Assembly (NCBI GenBank): GCA_930367215.1 | Contig: OV884056.1 | Coordinates: 88,051,285 to 88,115,284, forward strand | From: Pollenia angustigena | Taxonomy: Eukaryota; Arthropoda; Insecta; Diptera; Polleniidae | Length of the DNA stretch: 64,000 nt | Direction of reading: 5' to 3' | In this document: positions 24,293-38,500 of the stretch, in pieces | Layout of the letters: each line of letters opens with the position of its first letter | Numbering within the stretch: the stretch's first letter is position 1 | Made by a program: the position numbers and the translations under genes | The notes under the pieces: model-generated | The model's database searches: none | Seen by the model: the letters and a program-made list of their open reading frames with translations, nothing else | Told to the model about the DNA's origin: nothing

Positions 24293-25160
24293 GGCGGCAT
24301 GAAATAAGCCCCCAAAATATAACTTCCCAAAAAAATAATGAAATACCCCCCAAAAATTTGTACAGAGAACAACAAAAACGATTTTTGGGCGGTTATTTCA
24401 TTTTGTTTGGGGTGTTATTTCATATTTTTAATTGGGGTATTGTTTCATATGAAATTATCCCCCAAAAAATCATTATGAAATAAAGCCCCAATATATTTTT
24501 TGGGGGTTATTTCATTTTCAAATTTATAATGAAAACGTTTTTGGGCGCAAGGATTTATCCACTTTGGTATACAGAACACCGCCTTCGATAAAAAAAGCTG
24601 CCCTGCATAGCCGGCCTTTGGCCGGGCGCAATGGTTTTCTTCTATATGGTATACCAAACACCGGCTTCGCTAACTAAAGCTTCTCTGCGTAGCCGGGTCG
24701 AGTCGGTATTTGTATACTAAAGAGGAGAAAATCCTGGCGCTATGCAGAGAAGCTTTAGCTAGCGAAGCCGGTGTTTGTTATACCATAGAGGAAAAAGTCA
24801 TTGCGCACGGCCGAAGGCCGGCTATGCGGAAAAGCCTTAGTTGGCGAAGCTTATGTTTGTTATATCATACCATTATATATATCGCGTGATTCTTTAAAAC
24901 AAAACTGTATAATTAATTGTATTACAAATATTGGGCCTTTATTTCATTTCAGAAATTGGGGTTTTATTTCATATGAAGTAAGCCCCCAAAAATTAGGGAA
25001 TTATTTCATTTATGTTTGGGGCGTTATTTCATTTCGTTGCGGGCTAATTTCATTTTCAAAAATGGGGCTTTATTGCATATGAAATAAGGCCCCACGCTTT
25101 GGGGGGTTATTTCATTATTTTTTTGGGGGGTTATATTTTGGGGTGTTATTTCATGCCGCC
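24293..25160. mobile_element. Mutator-like element, non-autonomous, with internal foldback
   Basis: A 9-bp direct repeat GGCCAGTGT flanks it (24284-24292 and 25161-25169), and the ends are inverted GGCGGCATGAAATAA. Nine-base duplications and long inverted arms are typical of the Mutator/MULE superfamily. The arms consist of many TTATTTCAT-(C/G)4-type units in both orientations. The centre (24560-24870) is much more GC-rich and contains four copies of a ~80-bp unit, two direct and two inverted. No transposase is seen. Confidence 0.85.
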
Positions 25161-25190
25161 GGCCAGTGTTTATGTATTACTCTCTTAAGT

Positions 25191-25347
25191 CTGGGTTCAC
25201 ACCAAAGTATAAGTTCACACTATGAAAGTTTTCTTTTAGAAAGTTTGAGTTTATGGGTGAGAGGGGAGAGAAGAATAGCCGGTTCTCTTTCCCTCTCACC
25301 TATAAAGTCAGACTTTCTGAAAGGAAACTTTCATTGTGTAAACCCAG
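25191..25347. mobile_element. Hairpin-forming MITE 'CTGGGTTYACAC'
   Basis: Nearly the entire 157 bp folds on itself: CTGGGTTCACAC..GAAAGTTTTCTTTTAGAAAG on the left against the inverse of CTTTCTGAAAGGAAACTTTC..GTGTAAACCCAG on the right, with a GAGAGGG/CCCTCTC inner stem. Confidence 0.65.
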
Positions 25348-25359
25348 AGTAAGCTAAAG

Positions 25360-26590
25360 TAAAACACCACGCGGTACACGCATTTTCGCTGTTTACGCAG
25401 CTGTCAAAAAAGTAGAATCTGTGTAGTTACTGCCTGTTTAACGATATCGAACGTCATCGTTCGCATAGAAAATTACATTTAAAACAAAAATCGAACATTG
25501 TTCGAAGTTAATGTTACAAGTTACATGCAGAAAAGCGTAGGATGCACTGAGGCGTTGAATGCGAAAATAGGTGTACTTTTCACTTTTGTATGCGTCACAA
25601 GCAGGTTTTGACAAATGAAATTTAATTTTTGCTTGCGGTGATGCCGCATAAAAAGCATTGCATGTAACTTGAAGAATAGAACGCATGAAAGGTATAAAAA
25701 TCATGCAATGCGTGAAGGCGAAAACGCATGGTGTGGTCCTCCAGCTTTAGCTCGGTGCGAAGCATCCCCATAAAATAAAATTTGTAAAATTTTTTTAAAA
25801 CCGTTCTGGTTTTTGACATACTTATGTTTTGTATTGATAACCAAGCAAACTATTTGTTTCAAATTTGATACTTGATTGAACGGTGTGGTGTATTTAGTGC
25901 TTTATTGTGCTGCTGCCAACTACGTGATGGTACTATCATTGCTTTGTTTTCATATTAAAATCTGTGTACTGTTTTTTGTGCTACCGTCTACATATAAGTA
26001 GTGGTGTGTTGTACTTTACTAGCTGCTTTTGGTGCTGCCATCTTCTGGTGGGTTTGGGATTTTGCTGTCCTGCTGTGCCCACTTGAAAATTTACAAGAAA
26101 ACTCGATGACAACATTGTCAGAGTTTGTCAAGTTGAATAATTATGACATTCATCACCGGTATATATATATATCCGATATAATCGCAGTTGTAGACACTAT
26201 ACTATGTGGATAATGTTTTTAGAGGATAGATCGTTATTGGATACATTGGAAATTTTCGGTTTTTCGTTAGTCATATGAACCAACAGGTCGAGGTAGAGTT
26301 GTGATTTAAAACATTTCCAGGAATAAGAGGAAAGCAAGGCGAATTCATTCTACAAAAATTCGGCTTGAAAAGTAGCTTAATTCCCAAAATAACAACATTG
26401 AGTTATTTTAGTACAGAAAAATGAAATTTCAAATTTTTTCATTCAAACGAGTTAAACCTTTCACTAAACGTCTTTTTTTATATTTTTTATGTTAATTTTT
26501 ATATTTTTTTTGCCTTTTTTAAAAAAGTAATATCTTAAATTTTAGGCAACAATTTAAAAAAAAGTTTGGATAGAAGTAGAACCAAAATCG
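25360..26590. other. Upstream region of gene B
   Basis: No gene was recognised. A single CAAGGCGAATTCATTC end lies at 26338. The last ~60 bp before the gene B start are plain AT-rich 5' UTR. Confidence 0.45.
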
Positions 26591-26599
26591 AATATAAAA

Positions 26600-29500
26600 A
26601 TGAAAGTAAAAGATAAACAAATTCTTATGCCAAAACCGGTGCACCCGAGAGCAATTCGGCATCATGGATTTTTCGGCAAAGCTTTTGTAAAGCAGCACAT
26701 GATGATTGATGAACGTTGGACACCCGGTTCCTTAACACAAGAATTTCGTAAGATGAACCTGCTGTTGAAGAAACATTCCCACTTTTATCGTTTGGAAAAC
26801 CGGGTAAAACAGAAAGAATTCATCAGCACTTGCCATTCACTGCAAAAACAGTGTAGAGAAGGCCGCACGCTTTTAAAGCTCCTTAGGGATGGTAATCCCC
26901 AAGAAGTAAGAAATATTCTCAAGGATCATAGTCACATGCAGCGACTATACCAGAAGATGCCATTGGATTTGGTAATGGAAAATATAAATCAAAGAACATT
27001 TGTGATGCGCAAAGATCGCGATCGCTTGGAAAGTCGTCTGAAGCAGTTGGAAAAAGTCTATAACCGAAAATTATTGCAAAAAGCCAATTTAGAGAATCGC
27101 ATAAACTTTGCAAATGAATTTAAATTGGAGGAGGATATACGATGCCAGGAACTGGAAAAGAAATTGGAAAACTCCAAAATGCGTTTGAAGGCAGTTATGG
27201 CAATAAATGCAACCTACAAAAAGATTATACAAATTTTGAATTATGATGAAACGTTCTATGAACCCATTCTACTTTCCTTGGACAAAGATATTGAAGATCA
27301 GTCACAGTTCATAAAACATGTTTTGCACTTGGGATCTCCTGCTTTAGTGCGTTTCCAGGAATTGAGTGAACAATATAAAGTGAGTTAATTTCGTTTGTAA
27401 GAAATTTTATTAAGAAAATTAATTTTGTCGAATTAATTTAGCAAATAGATGACAGAGCTCGTAAAAGTGGTCGCCAGAGCATACAGCAATGTTCTAAATT
27501 ACGTAAAACCATAACAAAACCTCGTCCGAAAGATGGCAAACAGCCGCGTGACATTTTTTATAGAGTACGGCGTTACGTTAAAGAAACCAGAAGTATGCTG
27601 GAGCTAAAGGCAAAATTTGAAGAAATCGAGGAGGTTATAAAGAAAATCAAAATTGCCACTTTGTGTTCACGGGAGAAGGATATTTATCCGAGGTGAGTTA
27701 ATACGACTTTCGTTTTGGATTTTTAGGACTATTGCTTTTGGCTTACGACTTATGTGTGGTCATATTGCCAGGGTATTTTACAATTTATGGAGGCTCATTC
27801 AGAAGTTCTCGTTGGACCTTGACCTTCGTATAGGAAGGCGAAGGGCTTCCAAAATCTGCTCCAGAGTGAAGCCTACACTTAATAAATTATTGGTCTATAT
27901 TGTTACCTAAAATGGAACGGGATCAACTAAGAGTGCTATATTCGGCTTTGCCGAATCTTATATAGCCTTCAAGATGGTGCGTTAAGAACAGAAAGTTATA
28001 TAAATTTCGTTCTTTAGGTATAAATAAATCTTTTTTGTACCATGTTCTACTCCCACCAACATTTTGTCCGATATTGTCTAATAATAGCCAATATGCTTGT
28101 ACCTAATTTGGAAACTTTGGCTCTTACCGTTCTTCGGATACACAGAAATCTAAAATGTCTTTGTACGAAAAGTGACACGCCCACTTCCCGCCAATTATTT
28201 CAGAGGGGTTGTGTATTGATAACCAACCTTTTACCGTTCTTTAAATATAAATAAGAGTATTTTGTGCCACGCCCACTTCTCTACTCCCGCCCATTTTTTG
28301 TCGGATATTCACTCTTATCGTGTTTGGCGTATTTAAAATACGGCTACGCCTATTTGGTAATATATTAAAGAGACCGTGATCTAATTTCCTTTAATCTATT
28401 ACCAAACAGTCGTAGACGTATTTTAAATACGCCAAACACGATAAGGGTGATTGTCTATCGTAAACCAAGATGCGTGTACCTTATTTGGAAACTTTGTATA
28501 CTTGTACACTATAATGTCTTTGTATGGGAAGTGCCACGCCCACATTTTGTCGGATTTTACGTATTGACAACCAAGATGCTTAGATCTAATATGGAAACTT
28601 TGGGTTTTGACGTTCTCCACATATAAATACATAGATACATAAAAAAAATAACAAGGGATTTATGGGTAAAATTAGAGGCAGTCGTGGTGTTTTGATCATA
28701 TCACAGCCATTTGTGGACTGATCAGGATGAATTTCAATAGTAAACAATTGCGAACTATACGTGACATAAATGTATAAATACCTTGCCAACACATGTCTGG
28801 GGTCTTTGGAAGTCTCATTTCAACGTACGGATTGTAAAATGAAATTTGCTACTCAGAAGGTCCCAGAAACTTCATATGTAGGTATGTACGTATGTATGTA
28901 TGTATATACAAATTTATTTTAAGTTTCATTTTCCTAACAGCTGCTTAAAATTTCTTATCCATTTTCATTTGCACTTGCAAAAAGACATTCGTTCCCTTTT
29001 ACCCAAACAAAATTCGTTAATTTCGTTTACTCATTTAAACATTGGTAAAGTTTTTTTTGTTATTACCTTGCATATAATATTGGACTACTTGATCCGTTCT
29101 AGAAAATGGATTACTTACTACATGGTCCAATGTAATGCAATCATGGACCATATTATTGTCAAAAAAGAGTTTGTGGTTAAACGACATGTTTTCGTTTTTA
29201 AGCGAAATGTCTTCGTTTTTAACGCGATTTCAAACTAATCCTTGTGGAGTATACCATGGAGTAGTTTCAAAACTAATCCACTGGTTTATATGATCCAGCC
29301 CTAGGACATCGTAATATTAAATAGACCATGTTTTTCAATACACTTGGGTTATCTTTGGACTAGTCCTAGTCCCTTATGGGCTATATTTTATATGCGTGTA
29401 TGGACTGGTCGTATCCCTGCAGATAATATTGGACAACTTGATCCATTTTAATCAAATGGACTTTTCCCTGGACTGGTCCAATGTTATGCAAGCATGGACC

Positions 29501-32500
29501 ATGTCATTGTTAAAAAGAGTTTGTAGTGAAACGACAGGTCTCTGTTTTTAAACGAAATGTTTTTGTTTTTAAACGAAGTTAAAACTAGTCCTCTGGAGTG
29601 TACCATGGAGTAGTTTCAAAATTAATCCACTCCGTTGTAATGCAAAACTGTGTTATATGGTCCACTCCAAGGATATCGTAACTGTTTAAGGGAAAATTAG
29701 GTTTTCAACATCCACGAGGAATGGTTTGGCATTAAAAAAAAATAAAACGAGTAATTCGGTTTATATAAAAAATTTCACTTTATTTATGTGCTTTAAGGGT
29801 ACGGTTCTTTACTACCACTCCAAATGAATTGTTACAAGCAACTGATTACATGTCATTTTTGCAAAACATTTTGAGCTTTTCATAATAGACTTAACGATCT
29901 CCTTTTGAGAAAAGAGAGATACTTCGTTAAGTTGGTAATTTGAACAATACTGTCTACAATTATAGGGATAGAAATTCAGAAATACTATGTGGCATAAACA
30001 TTCCGCCCCCCTTGCAGTATTGCAACACTAAACTAAAGGTTTAAAGCAAAATGAGTACTTAATTCTAAAGAGTTCAGGTTCAATAACATAAGAAGTATAA
30101 TTCAGTTATTATATTACTAATACATAGTAATAATAATGAGTACAAATAAAAATATATAATGTTCATGAATAAGTTATTTTGATACAAGATTCTAATATTT
30201 GGATGTTAAATTAATGACGATAGTTGGTGCGCCGCCAGTTGGTACGGGAACGTTTGAAAAATTTGGAGCATCGTTAGGCTGAGATTGGTGTTGTAGTGGA
30301 GTATTATGACGATCAAGCAAGGTTTCAGTGGTGGTAGGATGTTTTTGTTTTGGTAACCGAGCCTTCTTAGACGCACGATGTAGGAGTGTGTGGTGTTTAT
30401 CTTGACAGATTTTACATTTGTCACGACTTGTACAGTTCTTCGCGAGATGCGAATGTGCCAGGCAATTAAAACAGTAGCCAAAACGGCGAACAACCTTTAA
30501 ACGTTCTTGCACAGTGAGTCGTCGAAAGCGAAAACATTTCCTTAAAGGGTGCTCTTTGTCACAGTAGCGACAATCCTTAAATTTCCTTTGGTGTTTTATA
30601 ACAGTGGGTTTAGGCTGGATTTCTGCGACTTCAAGTCGGTCCCGATTGGTTTTTAGGCGACGAGGTGGAGTTGACATGATAACTGTGAATAGAAAAAAAA
30701 GATTTTAATTTGTTGTACAAAGGGGTAATAAGACAAGTTTAGCGATTGGTCTAACTATTAACCCCCGCGATGTACGGATTTGTGCCACTCTAACCCTAGA
30801 ATCTGCACCTGGCATAACCTTTTCTATTCGTCCTAATTGCCACTGGGTAGGTGGTAAGTTTTCGCGTCGTATCACAACTAAGTCATCGGGGGCAAAGTCA
30901 CGTTCGGGGTATTGCCATTTAGTACGTTTGTGCATTTCTTTAAGATATTCCTCTTTCCATATCATTGCAAAGCGATGATGAAGTATTTTAAGCTTCTGCC
31001 ATCTATTAACACAACTAAGCGTCTTTTCAGAAAAATCAGGTTCCGCAGGTGCCAAGATAGGTGATCCTACTAAAAAATGACCGGGAGTTAAAGCATTGAG
31101 TTCTGCAGGATTGTCACCCATAGGACAAAGGGGTCTGGAATTAAGGCATGCTTCTATCCTAACTAGCATGGTATTAAATTCTTCATACGTAAACTTTTGG
31201 GAGTGGGTAATTTTTTTGAGATGGGATTTAAAACTTTTAACCCCCGCTTCCCACAGCCCTCCCATGTGTGGGGCTCCTGGAGGAATAAAGTGCCATTCAA
31301 TGTTTTGAAACACATGTTTTGATAAAAGTTGTTTTCGAACAGAGGTGAGAAATTGCCTACGATTTTCCAACAAAATATTAGCGGCTCCAACGAAGGCTGT
31401 ACCGTTATCGGAGTACATCGAGGATGGGCAACCACGCCGAGAGAAAAATCGCGCGAATGCTGCCAAAAACGCAGGAGTAGATATTTCCGTGGTGAGTTCC
31501 AGATGAATGGCTTTGGTGGAAAAACATACAAATACGAGTACGTACATCTTTGACATTTTACAACCACGACCTGCATAAGATTTAATATCAAAAGGGCCGG
31601 CAAAGTCGACCCCAGTCACTGTAAAAGGTCGAGAGATAGAAGTTCTTTCGGCAGGAAGGGCACCCATTATCTGGCGGCCTTGTAAATGTTTATATAACAC
31701 ACAAGCCTTACAATTTCGAATGACGCTTTTTACTAGGTTTTTCAGCTTCGGTACCCAGAATTCAGTCCGCATCATTCTGATCAATAGAGAGTTTCCACCA
31801 TGAATAGAGTACTTATGTATCATTTCAATATACAAACGGGTAAATCTGCCAGCGTAAGGCAATATCTTAGGAAATTTTTCATCGTATGTTAAAATAGGAG
31901 ATTGCGACAGTCGACCATTGGCTCGAATGAAACCACGGTCATCAATAAAGGTGTTAAAACGCAAAAGCGCACTTTTTCGTGGCAATAAAGACCCTTGGGA
32001 TAGAATATCATATTCGGTAAAATACAAGCGTTGGCACACGATTATAAGACGGGATTTTACGAATGAAATTTCAGTTTGTTGTAGCGAAATGGAGATATAT
32101 TGATGATTTTGTTTATGATGATTATGAGTCTTATGGAAAAAACGAAACACATAACACAAGACGCGCATAGCCCTAGGGAGATCCGAGAATCTATCTAGAA
32201 TGTCAGACATTGAGACTTTTGTTAAGTGGACACGTATGGGTTTAATTTCTTCGTTAGTTTCAAAACTGTTGCGGTTTAAAGGCCAGTTGCTAAGTGATAA
32301 ACTAAGCCATGGTGGGCCATGCCACCATAAGTCGTTGTCAATAAGCTCACGCGCAGAACATCCACGGGACGCTATATCCGCAGGATTATCCTTCGAATCT
32401 ACATGCGACCAGTCATCTGCGTTTATCTTTTCTGAAATTGAGGCTACACGATTAGCTACGAAAGTAGTCCAATGATATGAGGGTTTCTGCAGCCATGCCA

Positions 32501-35500
32501 GTACAATTGTGCAATCAGTCCACATATAGACGCGATAGTTCAATAACGGGAATTTTGTTGTAAAACTTTTAAATAATTTTGCCAGCAACTCAGCGCCACA
32601 GAGTTCTTTTCTCGGAAGGGTGATGTATTTGACGGGAGCCACTTTTGTTTTTGAGGTCAAAAGATGTGCATAAATCTGACCAGATGGAGATTGGGTGCGA
32701 ATATAGAGTGTGGCGGCGTATGCTTTTTCTGAAGCGTCACAAAATCCGTGAATGTCTACTGAATATGATGGATGAAAATCGACAAATCGAGGAACTTTAA
32801 TATGCCCTAAGTTAGGGTAATCTTCAAGGAAATCTCTCCATTGTTTCAGAGTTAAGGATTTAAGTATGTCATCCCAACCCGTATTATCTTTCCATATCTG
32901 TTGCATTATGACCTTTGCAACAATTAATTTTGGGGCTAACCAACCGGCGGGATCAAATAATTTTGCTATATCTGATAATACAGCTCTTTTCGAACAGAGG
33001 TCTGAGTTAGAATGTTTTAACGGGTTAAAATAAAAGAAATCACATCCAGCGTTCCATCGCAAACCTAAAGTTTTTGAAGTGCAAGAATCGGAAAGATTTA
33101 GAAACTCAGTGTCTAACAAATGCCCGGGTGGTATATCTTTTAGAATAAGCGAATTATTAGCCGTCCACTTTCTTAACGTGAAGCCCGCAGAACCTAAAAC
33201 GGTTATTAGATTGTCCCGAGATTTTATGGCATCTGCAGGATCATGTGATCCGAAAAGGACATCATCTACATACATATAGTTTCTTAGAATATTAGAAACA
33301 TCGGGGTGTATATTTTCAAACTGATTGGCTAGTTCCAACAAGGTTCTGATAGCCAAATAGGGTGCACAATTGACACCAAAAGTGACTGTCTTTAATTCGA
33401 AGTCACTTACGTCTTCATTGGGCGAACTGCGGAATAAAGTCCGTTGAAAAGGGGTGTGTTTGGGGTTAACAAGTATCTGGCGGTACATCTTTTCGATATC
33501 TGCGTTAAATACATATTTAAAGAGACGCCATTTCAGGATTAAAGTTGGTAAATCGGCTTGCAAAACCGGACCGGGGTATAGAACATCATTTAAGCTTATG
33601 CTATTTGACGTTGGGCATGACGCATTGAAAACTACTCGTAACTTAGTGGTAGTACTATCAGGTTTCAAGACACCATGATGGGGTAAGTAGTAAGAGCTGG
33701 GGTTAATTGAAAAGTCCGGGGAAACCTTTTCCATGTGGTTAAGGGTTAAGTATTCCGTTATAACACTGTCATAACTTAGCTTGAATTGTGGGTGTTTAAG
33801 TAATCGTGTTTCGTTACGCATATATTGACAAAGTGCAGTATTACGAGATTGAGCAAGGGCTTTTTTTTCAGGAAATGTTCGAATAAAAGGGAGTGATACA
33901 ACAAAGCGACCAGTATGGTTCCGATACGTTGTATTCTTATAAAGGTCTTCGCAATATCTGTCATCATCTGACATCTGAGTGGCCTGAGGGACTTCTTCAA
34001 GCTCCCAAAAACGGTTTAGCAGATAGTCAATATCCACTTTATTAAAAAACGAGTAGACGGCGGAATCCGGCGGCAGAGCTGCGGTTCGCCCGGTTAATAT
34101 CCACCCAAATACGCTTTGTTGGGCTACTAGGGTTTGATCTTTATTCCATCTCACGCCACCTCGAATAATTTTTGGGTAGACATCGCCTCCCAGAAGCAAG
34201 TCAATATCAGAACTAGAGTAATTTTTAACATCGGCCATAGGTATGATACATGGCTATAAGGCAACTGACCGGTAAGGTTTTCAACGACAAACGCGTCAGT
34301 AAAAGCAGAAAAAAGACATTCAAGCGGTGATTTTATCTCGATTGAACACATCTGTGAAGAGGATGTTGTAATAGAACCGCTGAGACCTATTATATCTGTT
34401 CGAGAGTTTCTAAAGGGGAGCGATAATTTTCTTTGAATGGCCTTTGTTATAAATGACGCCTCAGATGCAGGGTCGATAAGTGCTCGAACGGTATAAGAAA
34501 GATCTCCTACATTAATATTGACCAAAGCTGTTCCAAGAAGTATTGAATGTGATGGGGTGGACTGTAAGCGAGTTGAATAGGACTGTCGAATACGGGCCGC
34601 TTCAGCAGATGTGGTGGGTTTATCTAAGATTTGGCTAAAGGGGGTAGCTGAAGAGGAAACTCCAACGGAAGCTTGGTTTAGAGGCGAGGGAGATGACTGA
34701 GAACTAGAATGAGGTACCGAATCAAGGGGGCGATGTAGAAGCGAATGGTGTTTCTGCTTACACACAGAACACACGTATTGACTTTTGCATTTCTTAAATT
34801 CGTGAGAGGTGGCTAAACAATTCGTGCAACGCTTCTGATTTTTGACTATTACGAATCGTTCGTCAACAGACATACGTAAGAACATAGGGCATAAACGAAG
34901 AGAATGAATTTCTGGACAAAAGGAACATTTACTTGATTTTTTAACTTCAACATTGGTGTGAAATGAATTAACCTTTCGGGACTCCCTATTATCTGATTTA
35001 CCTTGTTGATTCTTTTTGCTAGTGTTTTGCGAAGGATAATTGGAGCGAATATCACTTACTGATTCTAACGTGTGAAAACGGCTCGTCAGAAACATATCCA
35101 TCTCTTTCCAAGTCGGCAAATCTATACTGTTCCTAAGCGATTGTTCCCACAAATGTAGAGTACCGTCAGGTAAGCATGTAGAACAAATATAAATGAAAAT
35201 TACGTCCCAATTGTCAGTTTCTATATCAAGTAATGATAAATTAGTGACACAGTTGTTAATAGTTCTTTGAAGGGTTTTAATACTAGGACCTGACTCTTTA
35301 TAAATATGGGTGAGACCAAAAAGGGTCTTCAACTGCGCATTAATCAGAACCCTCTTGTTTTCGTACCGATCGATCAAATTTTGCCATGCCATTTGAAAAC
35401 CTGCATTTGTAAACGGGCACGATCTAACGATATCATGAGCCTCCCCTTTGGTCTTTTTGAGCAAATGACATAGTTTTTCGACGGATGGTATGTGGTTCTG

Positions 35501-38500
35501 TTCACCATACAAGGCTGAAAACTGATCCCTAAAGGTTGGCCAAGAATCGTAATCCCCACTAAAAATGTCCATATCACATGGTGGCAAATTAATTCTTGTA
35601 ACTGCCTGAAGTGGGCTACCTACATTCTCCGTTGCATAATTCTTTAATGTATCTAACAGCTCATTAGCCTTAGAAAGACATTTTATATGGGCACTGTATG
35701 CCACAAAAAATTTGTTTTTTACAGTCTCCAAACTTACTTCTTCTGCCAAAACAGTAGCGTTTGCCAAAAGTTCATCATAGGAAGTTCTTAGTGTTGCCCA
35801 AAGGTGAACTATTTCATCTTTATGGACTTCCAAACTATGAATCGAGTGTTCATCATGCGGAACAGAAGAAAAATACGCGTGAAACTCAACAACGCGATCC
35901 GAAGCGCGTATAAAGGTATCGAGTTTAGCCATATATGACACAAACCAGAGTCACTTAAAGATATTTCTAAATATAAAAATTAAGTGATATTGAAGCAAAT
36001 GAGTAATTAACACGTAACTAGCGGGTAAGAATTAATGTTAAAGACTATATCAACAATTACTACGTTTATACGCACCACTTATTCGCAAATAAATATATTG
36101 CAAGTAGAGAATATTGCCGCATAAACAATGAATTAAATTTTTATTTGCGAATAGCTAACTCATGAAAACAATTCCTGATTAACGACACTATTTGCAAATA
36201 AGATTTTAAGCATTGCCACACTTTTAACCGTTTTACGTTTTTATTCCGATGTGGCACATTCATATGACAACAAAAGTAAAATTAAATAAAAAATGTGCAA
36301 ATAAATTTAAAAATACACAATAATGTTTGATCCAGTGTTCGAAAATAAACAGTACATTATTTAGCGTTCGGCTCACACACCGAAGAACGATATATTTTTT
36401 TTTAGTGTTTGTGTAAACATACACAAACCTTAATACCGTTCGTAACTATTTTCAAGAAAGAACCGAACATTATATAATGTTCGGTTCTTCGTTAAAAAAA
36501 CAGAACAATTGTAGTGATACTGTAGAAAAACATTATATTTTAATGTTCTGTAATGTTTTTTTCGTGTGTGTATTTTGTTTTTGTAAAAAATGTTTGGTTT
36601 TTTTTTATCAGCAAAAAGCGACGAACATTAACGAGCCGAACCGAACACATTGAAGTTCGTGGATTTTCAAAAAAAACCGAACGGAATTTAATGTTCTCAT
36701 CATTTGTTGAGTATGATGAAAACAGCATAATTTTTGTGTTCGAAAGATGACAAACAGGGAAACGTTATTTTTTTTAATGAATTTCTACACAAACACTATT
36801 AGCGTTTGTGTTTTCCACAAATCTACCGAACCGAACATTAAAGAACGATATTTAGTGTTTATTTTCGAACACTGGTTTGATCTTTTTCATTTAAAAAATA
36901 AAAAGTTTATATACATACAGTGCTACCAAATGAATAAATTTTCCATCTGGCATCACTTTAAAATAATAATTTTCATTAAGAAATAGACATATAAACAGTA
37001 AGTTAGTTAATCGCAAATAATTTTTATTCGCGAATAGGCTACGTATAAACGTAGTAAATGAGAATGAGTTAATATAATCGTTACCAGAGATCAGCAATGA
37101 ATCGCTTTTTCGCTACTCATACTGACTCATGCAATTGTAAGTATAAGTGCGTAGAAATCATTTAAACTAAACTACTCTGATTCACTCATACTCACAAGAG
37201 AAATATTTATGAGTGCGACGTCGACATTATACGCATACTCATAAATGACCTCAGCTTGATTTATAATTTCAAGAAAATACTTATAACACTCACAATGATT
37301 CAAATCATTTAGCTCATCCATTTACCGTTTTAACACAACAGAGACAACACACAACTTAATAATCAGCGCTGCCAGATAAATTTGCCGAAAAATCGTCTAC
37401 TTCATACATGTTACTTTAGTAAACTGTAATTGCCAAATCGTCACTTTGCTAATTTGGGGACAAATCTGGCAGCCTCGCATTTTGCTTCGCCTATACACAT
37501 TGACTTGAGTAGATTCTAAATCAAACACTACAAATGGTGGTAAGTATGAGTACGATGAATAAAACGAAACTTTTGAGTGAATATGAGTTTGAATCACATT
37601 GGAATAAGTATGAGTGCGTATAAGTACAAGAATTTATGAGTCATGATTTAGCTCTACTCACTTTTTCACTACTCATTGCTGATCTCTGATCGTTACTTAA
37701 TTTTTTTATATATACCTTCAGAGCGAATAAAATTTCAAATTAAAAAATCAACTAGATTGTCCGCTGTCAATACAAAGCTCCAGATACTATGTTAAAAAAT
37801 ACTTTATCTCTCGCAGTGGAATTGAATCCAGTAAAAATAATAATAATACGCAGCTAATGGGTTAAAAATTAATTTTAAAAGAGCATACTAATTAAGGGAA
37901 ATTTATTCAAAAATCTTCACTTCATTTAGCACTTTTTTAAGAAGTCAATATGCTTTTAATATTAAAGAAAGCTACTGGATTATTCCCTATTAAGAGTCAA
38001 CAGGTTTTTTTTTTTAAAAAATCCTCTCTTCATTTTCCACTTTTCAGAAGTCTATATGCTTTTTATATTAAAGAAATCTACTGTATTATTAACCATTAAG
38101 AGTCAATATGAATTTTAAAAAATCTTCTCTTAATTTTCCACTTTTAATAAGTTCGAGTCAATATGCTTTTTTCTTTTTTTTTTTTTTTTTTTTTAATTAA
38201 AGAGAGCTACTGGATTATCCACTAATAACACCAACTTTAGAACTATGCTTATGTAAAAGAGTGCCAGGTTGTTTACCACGTCTTCAGTTCGTGTATCATG
38301 CCGATATTAGTAAAAGAGAAACATATATACATTAAATGTTTAAGAAACATTCAACTTCGCATGTATCAAAACATATTTAAAGCTCTGTAAAGGCGCTCGT
38401 ACACGACATGTATTTGTCATCTGACATGTCAAATTTTCAAGTCACATGTAATTGTTCATGTCTGTCAAAATGGCTGTTTTACAGAAGGTTTATAATATTC

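Noticed and set aside
30192..30677. ORF3 as an envelope gene
   Set aside because: It has zinc knuckles and basic/low-complexity sequence, with no signal peptide or membrane segment.
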